Below, piece by piece: positions 57,283 to 64,000 of a DNA stretch of 64,000 nucleotides. Made by a program: the position numbers and the translations under genes. Each line of letters opens with the position of its first letter. Positions within the stretch are counted from its first letter, which is position 1. The stretch is from Akkermansia muciniphila (lineage in GTDB: Bacteria > Verrucomicrobiota > Verrucomicrobiia > Verrucomicrobiales > Akkermansiaceae): the NCBI RefSeq assembly GCF_900184965.1, contig NZ_FXYA01000135.1, positions 1 to 64,000 of the forward strand, written 5' to 3'. The notes beneath the pieces are model-generated. The model was not told where the DNA came from and searched no databases. It saw nothing but the letters and a program-made list of their open reading frames with translations.

Positions 57283-58137
57283 TTAACAAGGGGAACAAGC
57301 TTCCTCCATATGCTTTACGGAAATTTTCTGATAAAGGGTATGGGTCTGCCCGGGAGCAAGGGAAATGGAACGGGGCGCCGCATTCCCCGTTTCAATGCAC
57401 AGGAATTTATTCCAGGATTCCGCGCCCAGGTCCGCCATGTTGCCGGCGCCCTGTTGTCCGGGATTCCAGACGATGACGGAAGAGGCATGGTTCCGCTCCA
57501 CCGTGATGGCACGGTTCAGCATGAGGTCTTCCAGTATTGTTTTTCCCGAATAGGAAGGGATGTCGTAAACGCGGTCCAGACACCCCAACGGCGCCAGCGG
57601 GCGTTCTCCGTGTTTCATGGGCTGGGCGGCTTCTTCCCGGAACGGGATGTCTTCCAGCCCGTGAACGCGGCATTTGGTCAGGTTGCCGACGGCAAAATAG
57701 TTGTGGAAGGCTTCCGTGAGTTTGCAGGGCTGCGTGCGCGCCGTGGTTTCCAGTTTCATGGTCAGCGCGCTGCCCAGTGTAAGGCGCAGGATGGCGGCGG
57801 GATAGGATTCCTCTTCCGGATAGAAAGCCAGGGAAAGCAGGACGTTGCCGCGCTTGTCCATTTCCTGGTGGTGGAGGCGCCATTCCGAAATGCGCGCTAT
57901 GCCGTGGGACGGCGCGCCTTTCCGGGGGCCGAACCAGGGCCAGCAGACGGGAATTCCTCCGCGGATGGCTTTGCCGGGGACAAAGGCTGCATTGGGAGAA
58001 AGAAAGAGGCATTCCTCATGCCCTTCCGGCTTCCATGAGGTGAGGTGCGCTCCCTGAAGGCACAGGGATGCCGTGCAGAGCGGTGTTGCCACGTCCAGGA
58101 AAGAAAGGCCCTGGGTTGTTGTGCGCCGGGAGATCAT
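57283..58137 (-). CDS. D-hexose-6-phosphate mutarotase / aldose-1-epimerase family
   Basis: The 284-residue beta-sandwich protein resembles YeaD-type mutarotases (AAFVPGKAIRGGIPVCWPWFG, HGIARISEWRLH, EAFHNYFAVGN, VWNPG). They speed alpha/beta interconversion of glucose-6-phosphate. Its start overlaps the pdxH stop by 4 nt (ATGA), so the two are coupled. It is convergent with the GH gene. Confidence 0.88.
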   Translation of the reverse strand: MISRRTTTQGLSFLDVATPLCTASLCLQGAHLTSWKPEGHEECLFLSPNAAFVPGKAIRGGIPVCWPWFGPRKGAPSHGIARISEWRLHHQEMDKRGNVLLSLAFYPEEESYPAAILRLTLGSALTMKLETTARTQPCKLTEAFHNYFAVGNLTKCRVHGLEDIPFREEAAQPMKHGERPLAPLGCLDRVYDIPSYSGKTILEDLMLNRAITVERNHASSVIVWNPGQQGAGNMADLGAESWNKFLCIETGNAAPRSISLAPGQTHTLYQKISVKHMEEACSPC

Positions 58138-58772
58138 GGCTGAAGGCGTTCAATGGTCCAGGAACCGTTTTCCTGAAGTTTGTACATGAAACGGTCATGC
58201 ACGCGGCCGGGGCCGCCCTGCCAGAATTCAAAGGTGTCCGGGATGATTCGGTAGCCGCCCCAGAAGGAGGGCAGGGGAATTTCCCCCTTGGAGAATTTGT
58301 TTTTCAGCTCCATCAGCTTCATTTCCAACAGTTTTCTCCCGGAGATGACGGAGCTCTGGTGTGAAACCCACGCTCCAAGCTGGGATTCCTTGGGGCGGGT
58401 GAGGAAATATTTCAGGGATTCCGCGCGGGAAACTTTAACGGCTTTTCCGTAAATGATGATCTGGCGTTCCAGCATGACCCAGGGAAGCATCATGCAGACC
58501 TGCGGATTTTCTTCAATGTCACGGGCCTTGTGGCTGCCGTAGTTGGTGAAGAAAACAAAGCCCGTCCTGTCAAAATATTTGAGCAGCACGGTGCGCAGGG
58601 ACGGTCTGCCCTGCGCATCCGCCGTGGCCAGGGAAAAAGCGTTGGGTTCCGGAATATCCGCTTTCAGGGCCTGTTCAAACCAGGTTTGAAATTGTTCAAA
58701 GGGATTTTCCGCCAGATCTTTTCTGTGCAGCTGGCCTTTGAGGTATTCTTCTCTGAAATTAGACAGGTCCAT
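58134..58772 (-). CDS. pdxH: Pyridoxamine/pyridoxine 5'-phosphate oxidase
   Basis: The 212-residue FMN enzyme makes pyridoxal 5'-phosphate. Motifs: RPSLRTVLLKYFDRTGFVFFTNYGSHKARDIEENP, VKVSRAESLKYFLTRPKESQLGAWVS and WGGYRIIPDTFEFWQGGPGRVHDRF. Length and ends match the family. It lies 22 nt after nadC in a cofactor-rich unit. Confidence 0.96.
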   Translation of the reverse strand: MDLSNFREEYLKGQLHRKDLAENPFEQFQTWFEQALKADIPEPNAFSLATADAQGRPSLRTVLLKYFDRTGFVFFTNYGSHKARDIEENPQVCMMLPWVMLERQIIIYGKAVKVSRAESLKYFLTRPKESQLGAWVSHQSSVISGRKLLEMKLMELKNKFSKGEIPLPSFWGGYRIIPDTFEFWQGGPGRVHDRFMYKLQENGSWTIERLQP

Positions 58773-58793
58773 GACGTAGGGAATGATGAGGGG

Positions 58794-59657
58794 TTATTCT
58801 ACGCTGAAATCCAGCCCCAGATCCAGGGAGGGGGCGGAGTGGGTCACATAGCCTACGGAGACAAAATCTACGCCGGATTCCGCAATGGCGGCTACCGTGT
58901 CCAGATGAACGCCTCCGCTGGCCTCCATCAGGGGGGTGGTGCGTTCTCCGCGCATGGCGACGGCCTGTTTCAGCATTTCCGGCGTCATATTGTCCAGAAG
59001 GATATGGTCCACGCCTTCCAGTTTAAGGAAGGTAGCCACCTGTTCCAGGGTGTCCGCTTCCAGCTGGATTTCCACGCCGGGCTTTTCCTTCCGCAGCCTG
59101 TTGATGCATTCCTGAAGGTGTCCCGTATTCCCGTCCGTCATCAGGTGGTTGTCTTTCACCATGGCGCGGTCATAAAGGCCCATGCGGTGGTTGGTGCCTC
59201 CGCCATGAACGACGGCCGCTTTTTCCAGCAGACGGTAACCGGGGGTGGTTTTGCGGGTATCCAGAATGCGGGCGCTGGTGTGGGAAACGGCTTTCACGTA
59301 TTGTCTGGTGAGCGTAGCTACTCCGGAAAGACGCTGGATGAAGTTAAGGGCGGTGCGTTCCGCCCCCAGGATGGAGCGGGCGGAGCCTTCAATGAGCATC
59401 ACCACGGCGCCGGGCGCCACGGCTTCCCCGTCGTGCAGGTAAACTTCCACCTTCAGGGAGGGATCCACCTTGCGGAAAACTTCCGCCGCGACATTGACGC
59501 CGGAAAGAACGCCTTTTTTCCGGGGAGTCAAAATAGCCCTGGCTGTCAGATGTTCCGGGACGAAATAGGTGGAAGTCACGTCGCCGGAGCCGAAGTCTTC
59601 GGCCAGCGCCAGATTGATCAGGGTTTCTACGTTGTCGGATACGGTTTCTGAGGACAT
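58794..59657 (-). CDS. nadC: Nicotinate-nucleotide pyrophosphorylase (carboxylating)
   Basis: NadC turns quinolinate and PRPP into nicotinate mononucleotide in NAD synthesis. The 287-residue product shows LAEDFGSGDVTS, RTALNFIQRLSGVATLT, DTRKTTPGYRLLEKAAV, GGGTNHRMGLYD and LEADTLEQ. nadA and nadB are not in the window. It starts 15 nt after ispA ends. Confidence 0.96.
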   Translation of the reverse strand: MSSETVSDNVETLINLALAEDFGSGDVTSTYFVPEHLTARAILTPRKKGVLSGVNVAAEVFRKVDPSLKVEVYLHDGEAVAPGAVVMLIEGSARSILGAERTALNFIQRLSGVATLTRQYVKAVSHTSARILDTRKTTPGYRLLEKAAVVHGGGTNHRMGLYDRAMVKDNHLMTDGNTGHLQECINRLRKEKPGVEIQLEADTLEQVATFLKLEGVDHILLDNMTPEMLKQAVAMRGERTTPLMEASGGVHLDTVAAIAESGVDFVSVGYVTHSAPSLDLGLDFSVE

Positions 59658-59672
59658 GAAAGAAGAAGCGGC

Positions 59673-60566
59673 TTAATATTCGCGGTTAAGAAGATAATTG
59701 GCCAGTTCCACCAGGCGGGCGCGGCGTTCTTCCGGGAAGATCATCAGGGCATCCAGAGCCGCTTGGGTGCGGCATTTGGCTTCGGAACGGGCGCCATCCA
59801 GGCCGATCAGGGACGGACAGGTGGATTTCCGGGAATTGACGTCCTTGCCGGCGGTCTTGCCGAGTTTTTCCGTGGACGCCGTCAGATCCAGAATGTCGTC
59901 AATCACCTGGAAAGCCAGTCCCAGGTTGTAACCGAAGTCCGTCAGAGCTTCCAACTGGGCTTCCGTGGCGTTTGCGGACATGCCGCCGAAGCGAAGGGCC
60001 GTGGTCAGCAGGGCGGCCGTCTTCCCTTCGTACACGGTGCGCACTTCCGGCTCGGAGAGCTGCTTGCGCTCTCCCTCCAAATCCAGAATCTGGCCTCCAA
60101 TGAGCATGGTGCTGCCGCCGGTGGCTGCCAGTTCCCTTACGTAGTCCCTGACGGTATAGCGTTCCGTGTCGTCCACCTGGGCGATTACGGCAAAAGCTTC
60201 CGTCAGCAGAGCGTCTCCCGCCAGAATGGCGACGCCTTCTCCGAAAGCCTTGTGGCTGGTGGGCTTCCCGCGGCGCAAATCATCGTTGTCCATGGCTGGC
60301 AGGTCGTCATGGATGAGGGAGTACGTATGCATCATTTCCACGGCGCAGGCGGGAACCAGGGCGTCCACCGCCAGGCCTCCGCAGGCCTCCGCCGCCGCCA
60401 GGCAAAGGACGGGGCGCATTCTTTTCCCACCCGCAAATATGCTGTAGCGCATGGCTTTATGGATGGTTTCGGGACTTTCGTCCTCTGCGGGCAACAGCCT
60501 GTCCAGCGCCGCGTCAATCAGGGCGCATTGTTCCGTGATGTAGTCGTTCAGAGATTGTTCACACAT
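59673..60566 (-). CDS. ispA: Geranylgeranyl/farnesyl diphosphate synthase family
   Basis: The 297-residue trans-prenyltransferase has the two Asp-rich motifs: DDLPAMDNDD (first) and DDILD (second), plus GGKRMRP and the Lys-Thr-Ala helix KTAALLTTALRFGG. Chain length is probably C15 from similarity to IspA but not proven. It uses IPP from the MEP pathway (ispF at 27.7 kb). Confidence 0.93.
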   Translation of the reverse strand: MCEQSLNDYITEQCALIDAALDRLLPAEDESPETIHKAMRYSIFAGGKRMRPVLCLAAAEACGGLAVDALVPACAVEMMHTYSLIHDDLPAMDNDDLRRGKPTSHKAFGEGVAILAGDALLTEAFAVIAQVDDTERYTVRDYVRELAATGGSTMLIGGQILDLEGERKQLSEPEVRTVYEGKTAALLTTALRFGGMSANATEAQLEALTDFGYNLGLAFQVIDDILDLTASTEKLGKTAGKDVNSRKSTCPSLIGLDGARSEAKCRTQAALDALMIFPEERRARLVELANYLLNREY

Positions 60567-60600
60567 GGCGTTATGGGATAGGTGCGGGGGAGGAAGCGGT

Positions 60601-61611
60601 TCAGCGGTTGACCAGCAATTCCGCGATTTGTACGGCGTTGAGGGCGGCTCCTTTCCGGACCTGGTCGCCCACGACCCAGAGGGTCAGGGCATTGTCGATC
60701 GCCATGTCCATGCGCATGCGCCCCACGTAGCAGGTGTCTCCGTTGGTGCTGTCCAGCGGGGTAGGCCACACGCCCTCCGCAGGGTTGTCCATCAGGGCGA
60801 CTCCGGGTTTGCCTTTATAGGCGCTGCGGGCCGTTTCCACGTCCACGGGTTTTTCAAACTGGGCGGTAACGGCGATGGAATGGGAACGGTAAACGGGCAC
60901 GCGTACGCAGGTGCATGTTACCTTGAGTTCGGGCAGGGAGAGAATTTTACGGCCTTCATTGAGCATTTTAAGCTCTTCCTTGGTATAGCCGTTTTCCGCA
61001 AAGGAGTCGATCTGGGGAAGAAGGTTGAAGGCTATCTGGTGAGGATAAACATTTTTCACTACAGGGTGGCCGTCCACGACGGCGCGAACCTGGGCTTCCA
61101 GTTCCGCGATGCCGTGCTGGCCGCTGCCGGAAACCGCCTGGTAACTGGAGGCAATGACGGTTTTCAACCCGAAACGCTGATGCAGAGGGAAGAGGGCCAT
61201 CAACGTGATGATGGTGGTGCAGTTCGGGTTGGCGATGATATTGCGGGGGTGGTTGAAAGCCGCTTCCGGGTTGATTTCCGGCACCACCAGGGGCACGTCC
61301 GGCTCCTGCCGGAAGGCGGAGGAATTATCAATGACCACGCAGCCCGCAGCAGCCGCGACAGGAGCGAATTTCAGGGAAATGCCTCCGCCTGCGCTGAACA
61401 GGGCGATGTCCACCCCATCAAAGGATTTTTCCGTCAATTCTTCCACAGTCAGCATTTTCCCGCGGAAAGCAACCTGTTTTCCGGCGGACCGGGCGGAGGC
61501 CAGAAGCTTCAGGGAACCTACGGGAAAATTGCGTGTTTCCAGGCAGGACAGGATTTCAACGCCCACCGCTCCGGTGGCGCCGACGATGGCAACATGGGGT
61601 GCTTGGTTCAT
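60601..61611 (-). CDS. asd: Aspartate-semialdehyde dehydrogenase
   Basis: The 336-residue enzyme reduces aspartyl phosphate on the way to lysine, threonine, methionine and diaminopimelate. NADP-binding IVGATGAVGVEIL, the active-site Cys in NPNCTTI, the QAVSGSGQHG loop and CTCVRVPVYRSHS are all present. It is the first gene of the asd-ispA-nadC-pdxH-mutarotase unit. Confidence 0.96.
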   Translation of the reverse strand: MNQAPHVAIVGATGAVGVEILSCLETRNFPVGSLKLLASARSAGKQVAFRGKMLTVEELTEKSFDGVDIALFSAGGGISLKFAPVAAAAGCVVIDNSSAFRQEPDVPLVVPEINPEAAFNHPRNIIANPNCTTIITLMALFPLHQRFGLKTVIASSYQAVSGSGQHGIAELEAQVRAVVDGHPVVKNVYPHQIAFNLLPQIDSFAENGYTKEELKMLNEGRKILSLPELKVTCTCVRVPVYRSHSIAVTAQFEKPVDVETARSAYKGKPGVALMDNPAEGVWPTPLDSTNGDTCYVGRMRMDMAIDNALTLWVVGDQVRKGAALNAVQIAELLVNR

Positions 61612-61652
61612 GATTGTTGTCAGAGAATGACGGATGTTTTCCGTCCGCCCTC

Positions 61653-61680
61653 ATTATACGGCAGCCCGGTCATATGGCAA
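61653..61680 (-). promoter_or_regulatory. asd promoter
   Basis: On the minus strand TTGCCA (61680-61675) and a perfect TATAAT (61658-61653) are spaced by 16 nt. The leader would be about 35 nt. Confidence 0.65.
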
Positions 61681-61710
61681 TACGATTGCAAGCCTTCAGG
61701 CTTAAAAATG

Positions 61711-61745
61711 AAAAAACTGCCCGAGATTTTACACCTCGGACAGTT
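61711..61745 (-). terminator. Terminator upstream of asd
   Basis: AACTG-C-CCGAG (61715-61725) pairs with CTCGG-A-CAGTT (61735-61745), with one internal mismatch. On the minus strand it runs into TTTTTT. It would stop transcription coming from 62-63 kb. Confidence 0.7.
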
Positions 61746-62092
61746 GTTGAAAAACGGGAAAGATCGTGTTTTTTATTTCAGCGCTCAAGTCCAAGGACAA
61801 GTTCATATCTGTTTGACTCAGGCTGGAGGCGTGGTCGGCCAGTTGGCTGATTTGCCATTTTCCGTCTGGAAAACGATGTTAAGGGGCGCGAAGTTGACGC
61901 TAAATCTCCGCTGTTGATATCTTCTGGCCAGACAATGCAAGGTATTGTAGAAAATATCCTTTCTACAGTAGCGTCCCCCTTTATGTGACTTGTAGTTGCT
62001 ATGGGGCATTTCAACGCCGCAACGCAACGCCGTAAACCTGAAGAGAATTAATCGGGAAGCGGTTTTTGAAGGAAAAGGGCGGTGCAAGACTG
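61746..62092. other. Region without a supported gene between asd and the secreted protein
   Basis: Several short minus-strand frames exist (for example 61818-62087) but none has a recognisable product or ribosome-binding site. The terminator at its left end implies a transcript crosses it, either a long 3' UTR of the 62093 gene or a small RNA. A decayed gene is also possible. Confidence 0.4.
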
Positions 62093-62782
62093 CTATTTAA
62101 CCCATTTTCCCGCGCCTTCCGGCAGCCTGCCGTCAGAGACGGGGCCGTAGCGGGTGGATTCCGTGTTGCCCCAGAGGGGGACGCCTATGATGCGCTTCCA
62201 CCAGCGGGACATGCTGGCCCCCGTATAGCAGCCGAAGCTCCAGCAATCGGACTGCGGCGTGAAAATATCCCGCCGTATCCTGTTCAGGTCCGTCTCATGG
62301 ATCCATTCCGTGGAAACGGCCATGATATTGTTGCCGTAATCCAGCATCCACGCATAGCAGTTGGAATGGCCGAAGTAGTAAAAGGATTCCACCTTGTCGC
62401 CGCGGAAGCGCGGGGAGGCATTCAGCGCCCGGATGGCCTGGTCGGCGCTGTCCGCCCAGACGAGCTTGATTTTGTACTTGGAAGCCAGGTCCGCAATCCA
62501 GCGGGTGTAAGGTTTGCCGTCTTCCTTCCCCCGGGTTGCGTAACCGGGGCGGTAAACAATCCAGGTGATTCTGGCGGCAGGGTCTTGCTGCTGGATCTGG
62601 GCGATGCGAATGGTGGAGGCCCTGACAAAGTTGGCCCACCAGTTGTCATGCCTGTCAGGCTGTATTCTCAGTCCTTCCCATTGCCTGAGCGCGGGGCCGC
62701 CGCACATGACGACGTGAACGGCCCGGGACAGTCCCGTGCCGCCCAGCAACAGGGCCAGAGCGAGAAAGAGGCGTGAAAGCAT
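62093..62782 (-). CDS. Secreted protein, putative caspase-like (clan CD) cysteine peptidase
   Basis: No family name was recognised. The 229-residue product has a signal peptide (about 1-21). The mature part contains a strand ending in FYYFGHS (His139) and, 46 residues on, a strand ending in SFGCYTG (Cys185). This His-(~45)-Cys order at the ends of two beta strands is the hallmark of clan CD peptidases (caspases, gingipains, CHAT). The size fits a minimal domain. Activity is inferred only from this pattern. Confidence 0.6.
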   Translation of the reverse strand: MLSRLFLALALLLGGTGLSRAVHVVMCGGPALRQWEGLRIQPDRHDNWWANFVRASTIRIAQIQQQDPAARITWIVYRPGYATRGKEDGKPYTRWIADLASKYKIKLVWADSADQAIRALNASPRFRGDKVESFYYFGHSNCYAWMLDYGNNIMAVSTEWIHETDLNRIRRDIFTPQSDCWSFGCYTGASMSRWWKRIIGVPLWGNTESTRYGPVSDGRLPEGAGKWVK

Positions 62783-62788
62783 GACCGC

Positions 62789-62817
62789 ACCCTACCTTTG
62801 CTCCCCGTATCTGTCAA
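62789..62817 (-). promoter_or_regulatory. Probable promoter of the secreted caspase-like gene
   Basis: On the minus strand TTGACA (62817-62812), a 17-nt spacer and TAGGGT (62794-62789) lie so that the box ends 6 nt before the ATG at 62782. The -10 is weak. If used, the mRNA is leaderless. Confidence 0.4.
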
Positions 62818-62883
62818 TCCGGCGGAGCGTTTTTTACGGGAACAGACGCGCTTGGAAAACCAAGGGAGGATGTTCTTGCCTTC

Positions 62884-64000
62884 TCAGCAATTCACCACGT
62901 TGACGGCCAAGCCGCCCTGGGCGGTCTCCTTGTATTTGGATTGCATGTCCCTTCCGGTATCCAGCATGGTGCGGATGACTTTGTCCAGCGGGACAAAATG
63001 GGCGCCCGTTCCGCCCAGGGCCATGCGGGCGGCGTTGATGGCCTTGATGGCGGCAATGGCGTTGCGTTCGATGCAGGGTATCTGGACGAGGCCCGCAATA
63101 GGATCGCAGGTGAGCCCCAGATTGTGTTCCATGCCTATTTCCGCGGCGTTTTCCACCTGGTGGGGAGTTCCCCCCAGGTACTCCGCAAGCGCGGCGGCAG
63201 CCATGGAACAGGCTACGCCCACTTCTCCCTGGCAGCCTACGTCCGCGCCGGAAATGGAGGCGTTTTTCTTGTACAGGATGGCGATCCCCCCGGCGGTGAG
63301 CAGGAAACGATGCACGGCATCCGGGTACGGTGAAACACAGAATTTGGTGGCGTAATTAAGAACGGCCGGAACAATTCCCGCCGCTCCATTGGTCGGCGCG
63401 GTGACGATGCGGCCGCCAGCCGCGTTTTCCTCACTTACGGCAATGGCGTACAGATTGATCCAGTCCATAATGGAGAGAGGATCTTTCAAGGCCGATTCTC
63501 CGTGCACCAGAAGATTTTTGCGCAAAGTTTTGGCCCGGCGCGGAACCTGCAGAACGCCCGGCAGATTGCCGCGCGCGCTCATGCCGTTGGAGATGGACTG
63601 CTTCATCGTCGTCCAGATCAGATCCAGTTGTTCACGGACTTCCCGTTCCGGGAGCATGGCGCATTCGTTCGCCATGACAATGGAGGAAAGAGGGCATCCG
63701 CGCTCATCAGCCATGTGCAGCAGTTCATCCGCGGATTCATAAGGAAAAGGAAAGGTTTCCCGTTCCTTTTCCTCCGGATGCAGAAGTTCCTGTTCGGAAG
63801 AGACGAACCCGCCCCCCGTGGAATAAAATACCGCATCTTCAACCGGTTCTCCGTCCCGGTTGACGGCAGTGAACTGCATCCCGTTCGGATGCAGGCGCAG
63901 GGGCTGGTAGTGGGAAAGATCTAGGTCGCGGGAAGGAGAGAAACGGACGGTTTTTTCTTCCGTGACGGATAACGTTTCCTGCTGGTGCAGGCGGGCGATT
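62884..64000 (-). CDS. sdaA: L-serine dehydratase, iron-sulfur type (5' end outside the window)
   Basis: The enzyme deaminates L-serine to pyruvate. The alpha domain is complete: GRIVTAPTNGAAGIVPAVL, GADVGCQGEVGVACSMAAAA and CDPIAGLVQIPCIERNA, which carry the cluster cysteines. The frame continues without a stop from the ATG at 63879 to the right edge (...LHPNGM), so the start lies beyond 64000 and the N-terminal beta domain is cut off. Confidence 0.93.
   Translation of the reverse strand, partial: IARLHQQETLSVTEEKTVRFSPSRDLDLSHYQPLRLHPNGMQFTAVNRDGEPVEDAVFYSTGGGFVSSEQELLHPEEKERETFPFPYESADELLHMADERGCPLSSIVMANECAMLPEREVREQLDLIWTTMKQSISNGMSARGNLPGVLQVPRRAKTLRKNLLVHGESALKDPLSIMDWINLYAIAVSEENAAGGRIVTAPTNGAAGIVPAVLNYATKFCVSPYPDAVHRFLLTAGGIAILYKKNASISGADVGCQGEVGVACSMAAAALAEYLGGTPHQVENAAEIGMEHNLGLTCDPIAGLVQIPCIERNAIAAIKAINAARMALGGTGAHFVPLDKVIRTMLDTGRDMQSKYKETAQGGLAVNVVNC

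Overview
The window looks like the chromosome of a Verrucomicrobiota gut bacterium, most likely Akkermansia muciniphila or a close relative. This rests on the protein set (a secreted GH89 alpha-N-acetylglucosaminidase, PEP-CTERM remnants, family III glutamine synthetases, Akkermansia-like codon use) and on recognition rather than a database search. It is an ordinary core-genome stretch with no prophage, CRISPR array or intact insertion sequence, but it holds several unusual details.

Layout. 1-450: end of an rRNA operon (23S tail, 5S, terminator). 0.5-10 kb: GH89 glycosidase, a PEP-CTERM pseudogene, an OPT peptide transporter, pyrF, a TonB-like protein, a CBS/DRTGG family II pyrophosphatase, and a degenerate membrane EEP-fold protein. 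10-15 kb: ybaB and dnaX, then two tandem membrane-anchored coiled-coil proteins, a small lipoprotein and tRNA-Ser(CGA). 15-21 kb: radC, nnrD/E, infA, rplM-rpsI, rlmH, uvrC. 21-28 kb: an envelope cluster (exbB, exbD, a TPR protein, a penicillin-binding protein with a ruined transpeptidase site), an inositol-phosphatase-like enzyme and ispF. 28-36 kb: amidase, manA, a TonB-like/PA14-like protein, nhaC, and fcl-gmd for GDP-fucose. 35-53 kb: carA/carB and a nitrogen-assimilation block (glnN, gltB, a second glutamine synthetase), with the yidC-yidD-rnpA-rpmH cluster between. 53-58 kb: a triple-hydrolase fusion and an (alpha/alpha)6 glycosidase. 57-64 kb: mutarotase, pdxH, nadC, ispA, asd, a putative caspase-like secreted protein and a truncated sdaA.

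How genes work together. glnN and gltB (GS-GOGAT) diverge from a 0.4 kb region that carries two perfect sigma-54 promoters and two identical palindromes placed like enhancer sites. manA, gmd and fcl lie on the GDP-mannose/GDP-fucose route. ExbB, ExbD and the TonB-like proteins point to energised outer-membrane uptake. GH89, the SGNH/alpha-beta hydrolase fusion and the GH63-like enzyme fit host-glycan degradation.

Most striking points: (1) infA reads upstream without a stop into a ~93-residue Arg/Gly/Ser/Pro-rich extension whose only well-placed start is ATC behind a strong Shine-Dalgarno; (2) the shared divergent sigma-54 control region; (3) several genes whose -10 box sits 5-7 nt before the start codon, suggesting leaderless mRNAs; (4) an exact 460-bp tandem duplication of the yidC 3' end; (5) two enzyme-fold proteins with catalytic motifs lost and one likely clan CD protease.
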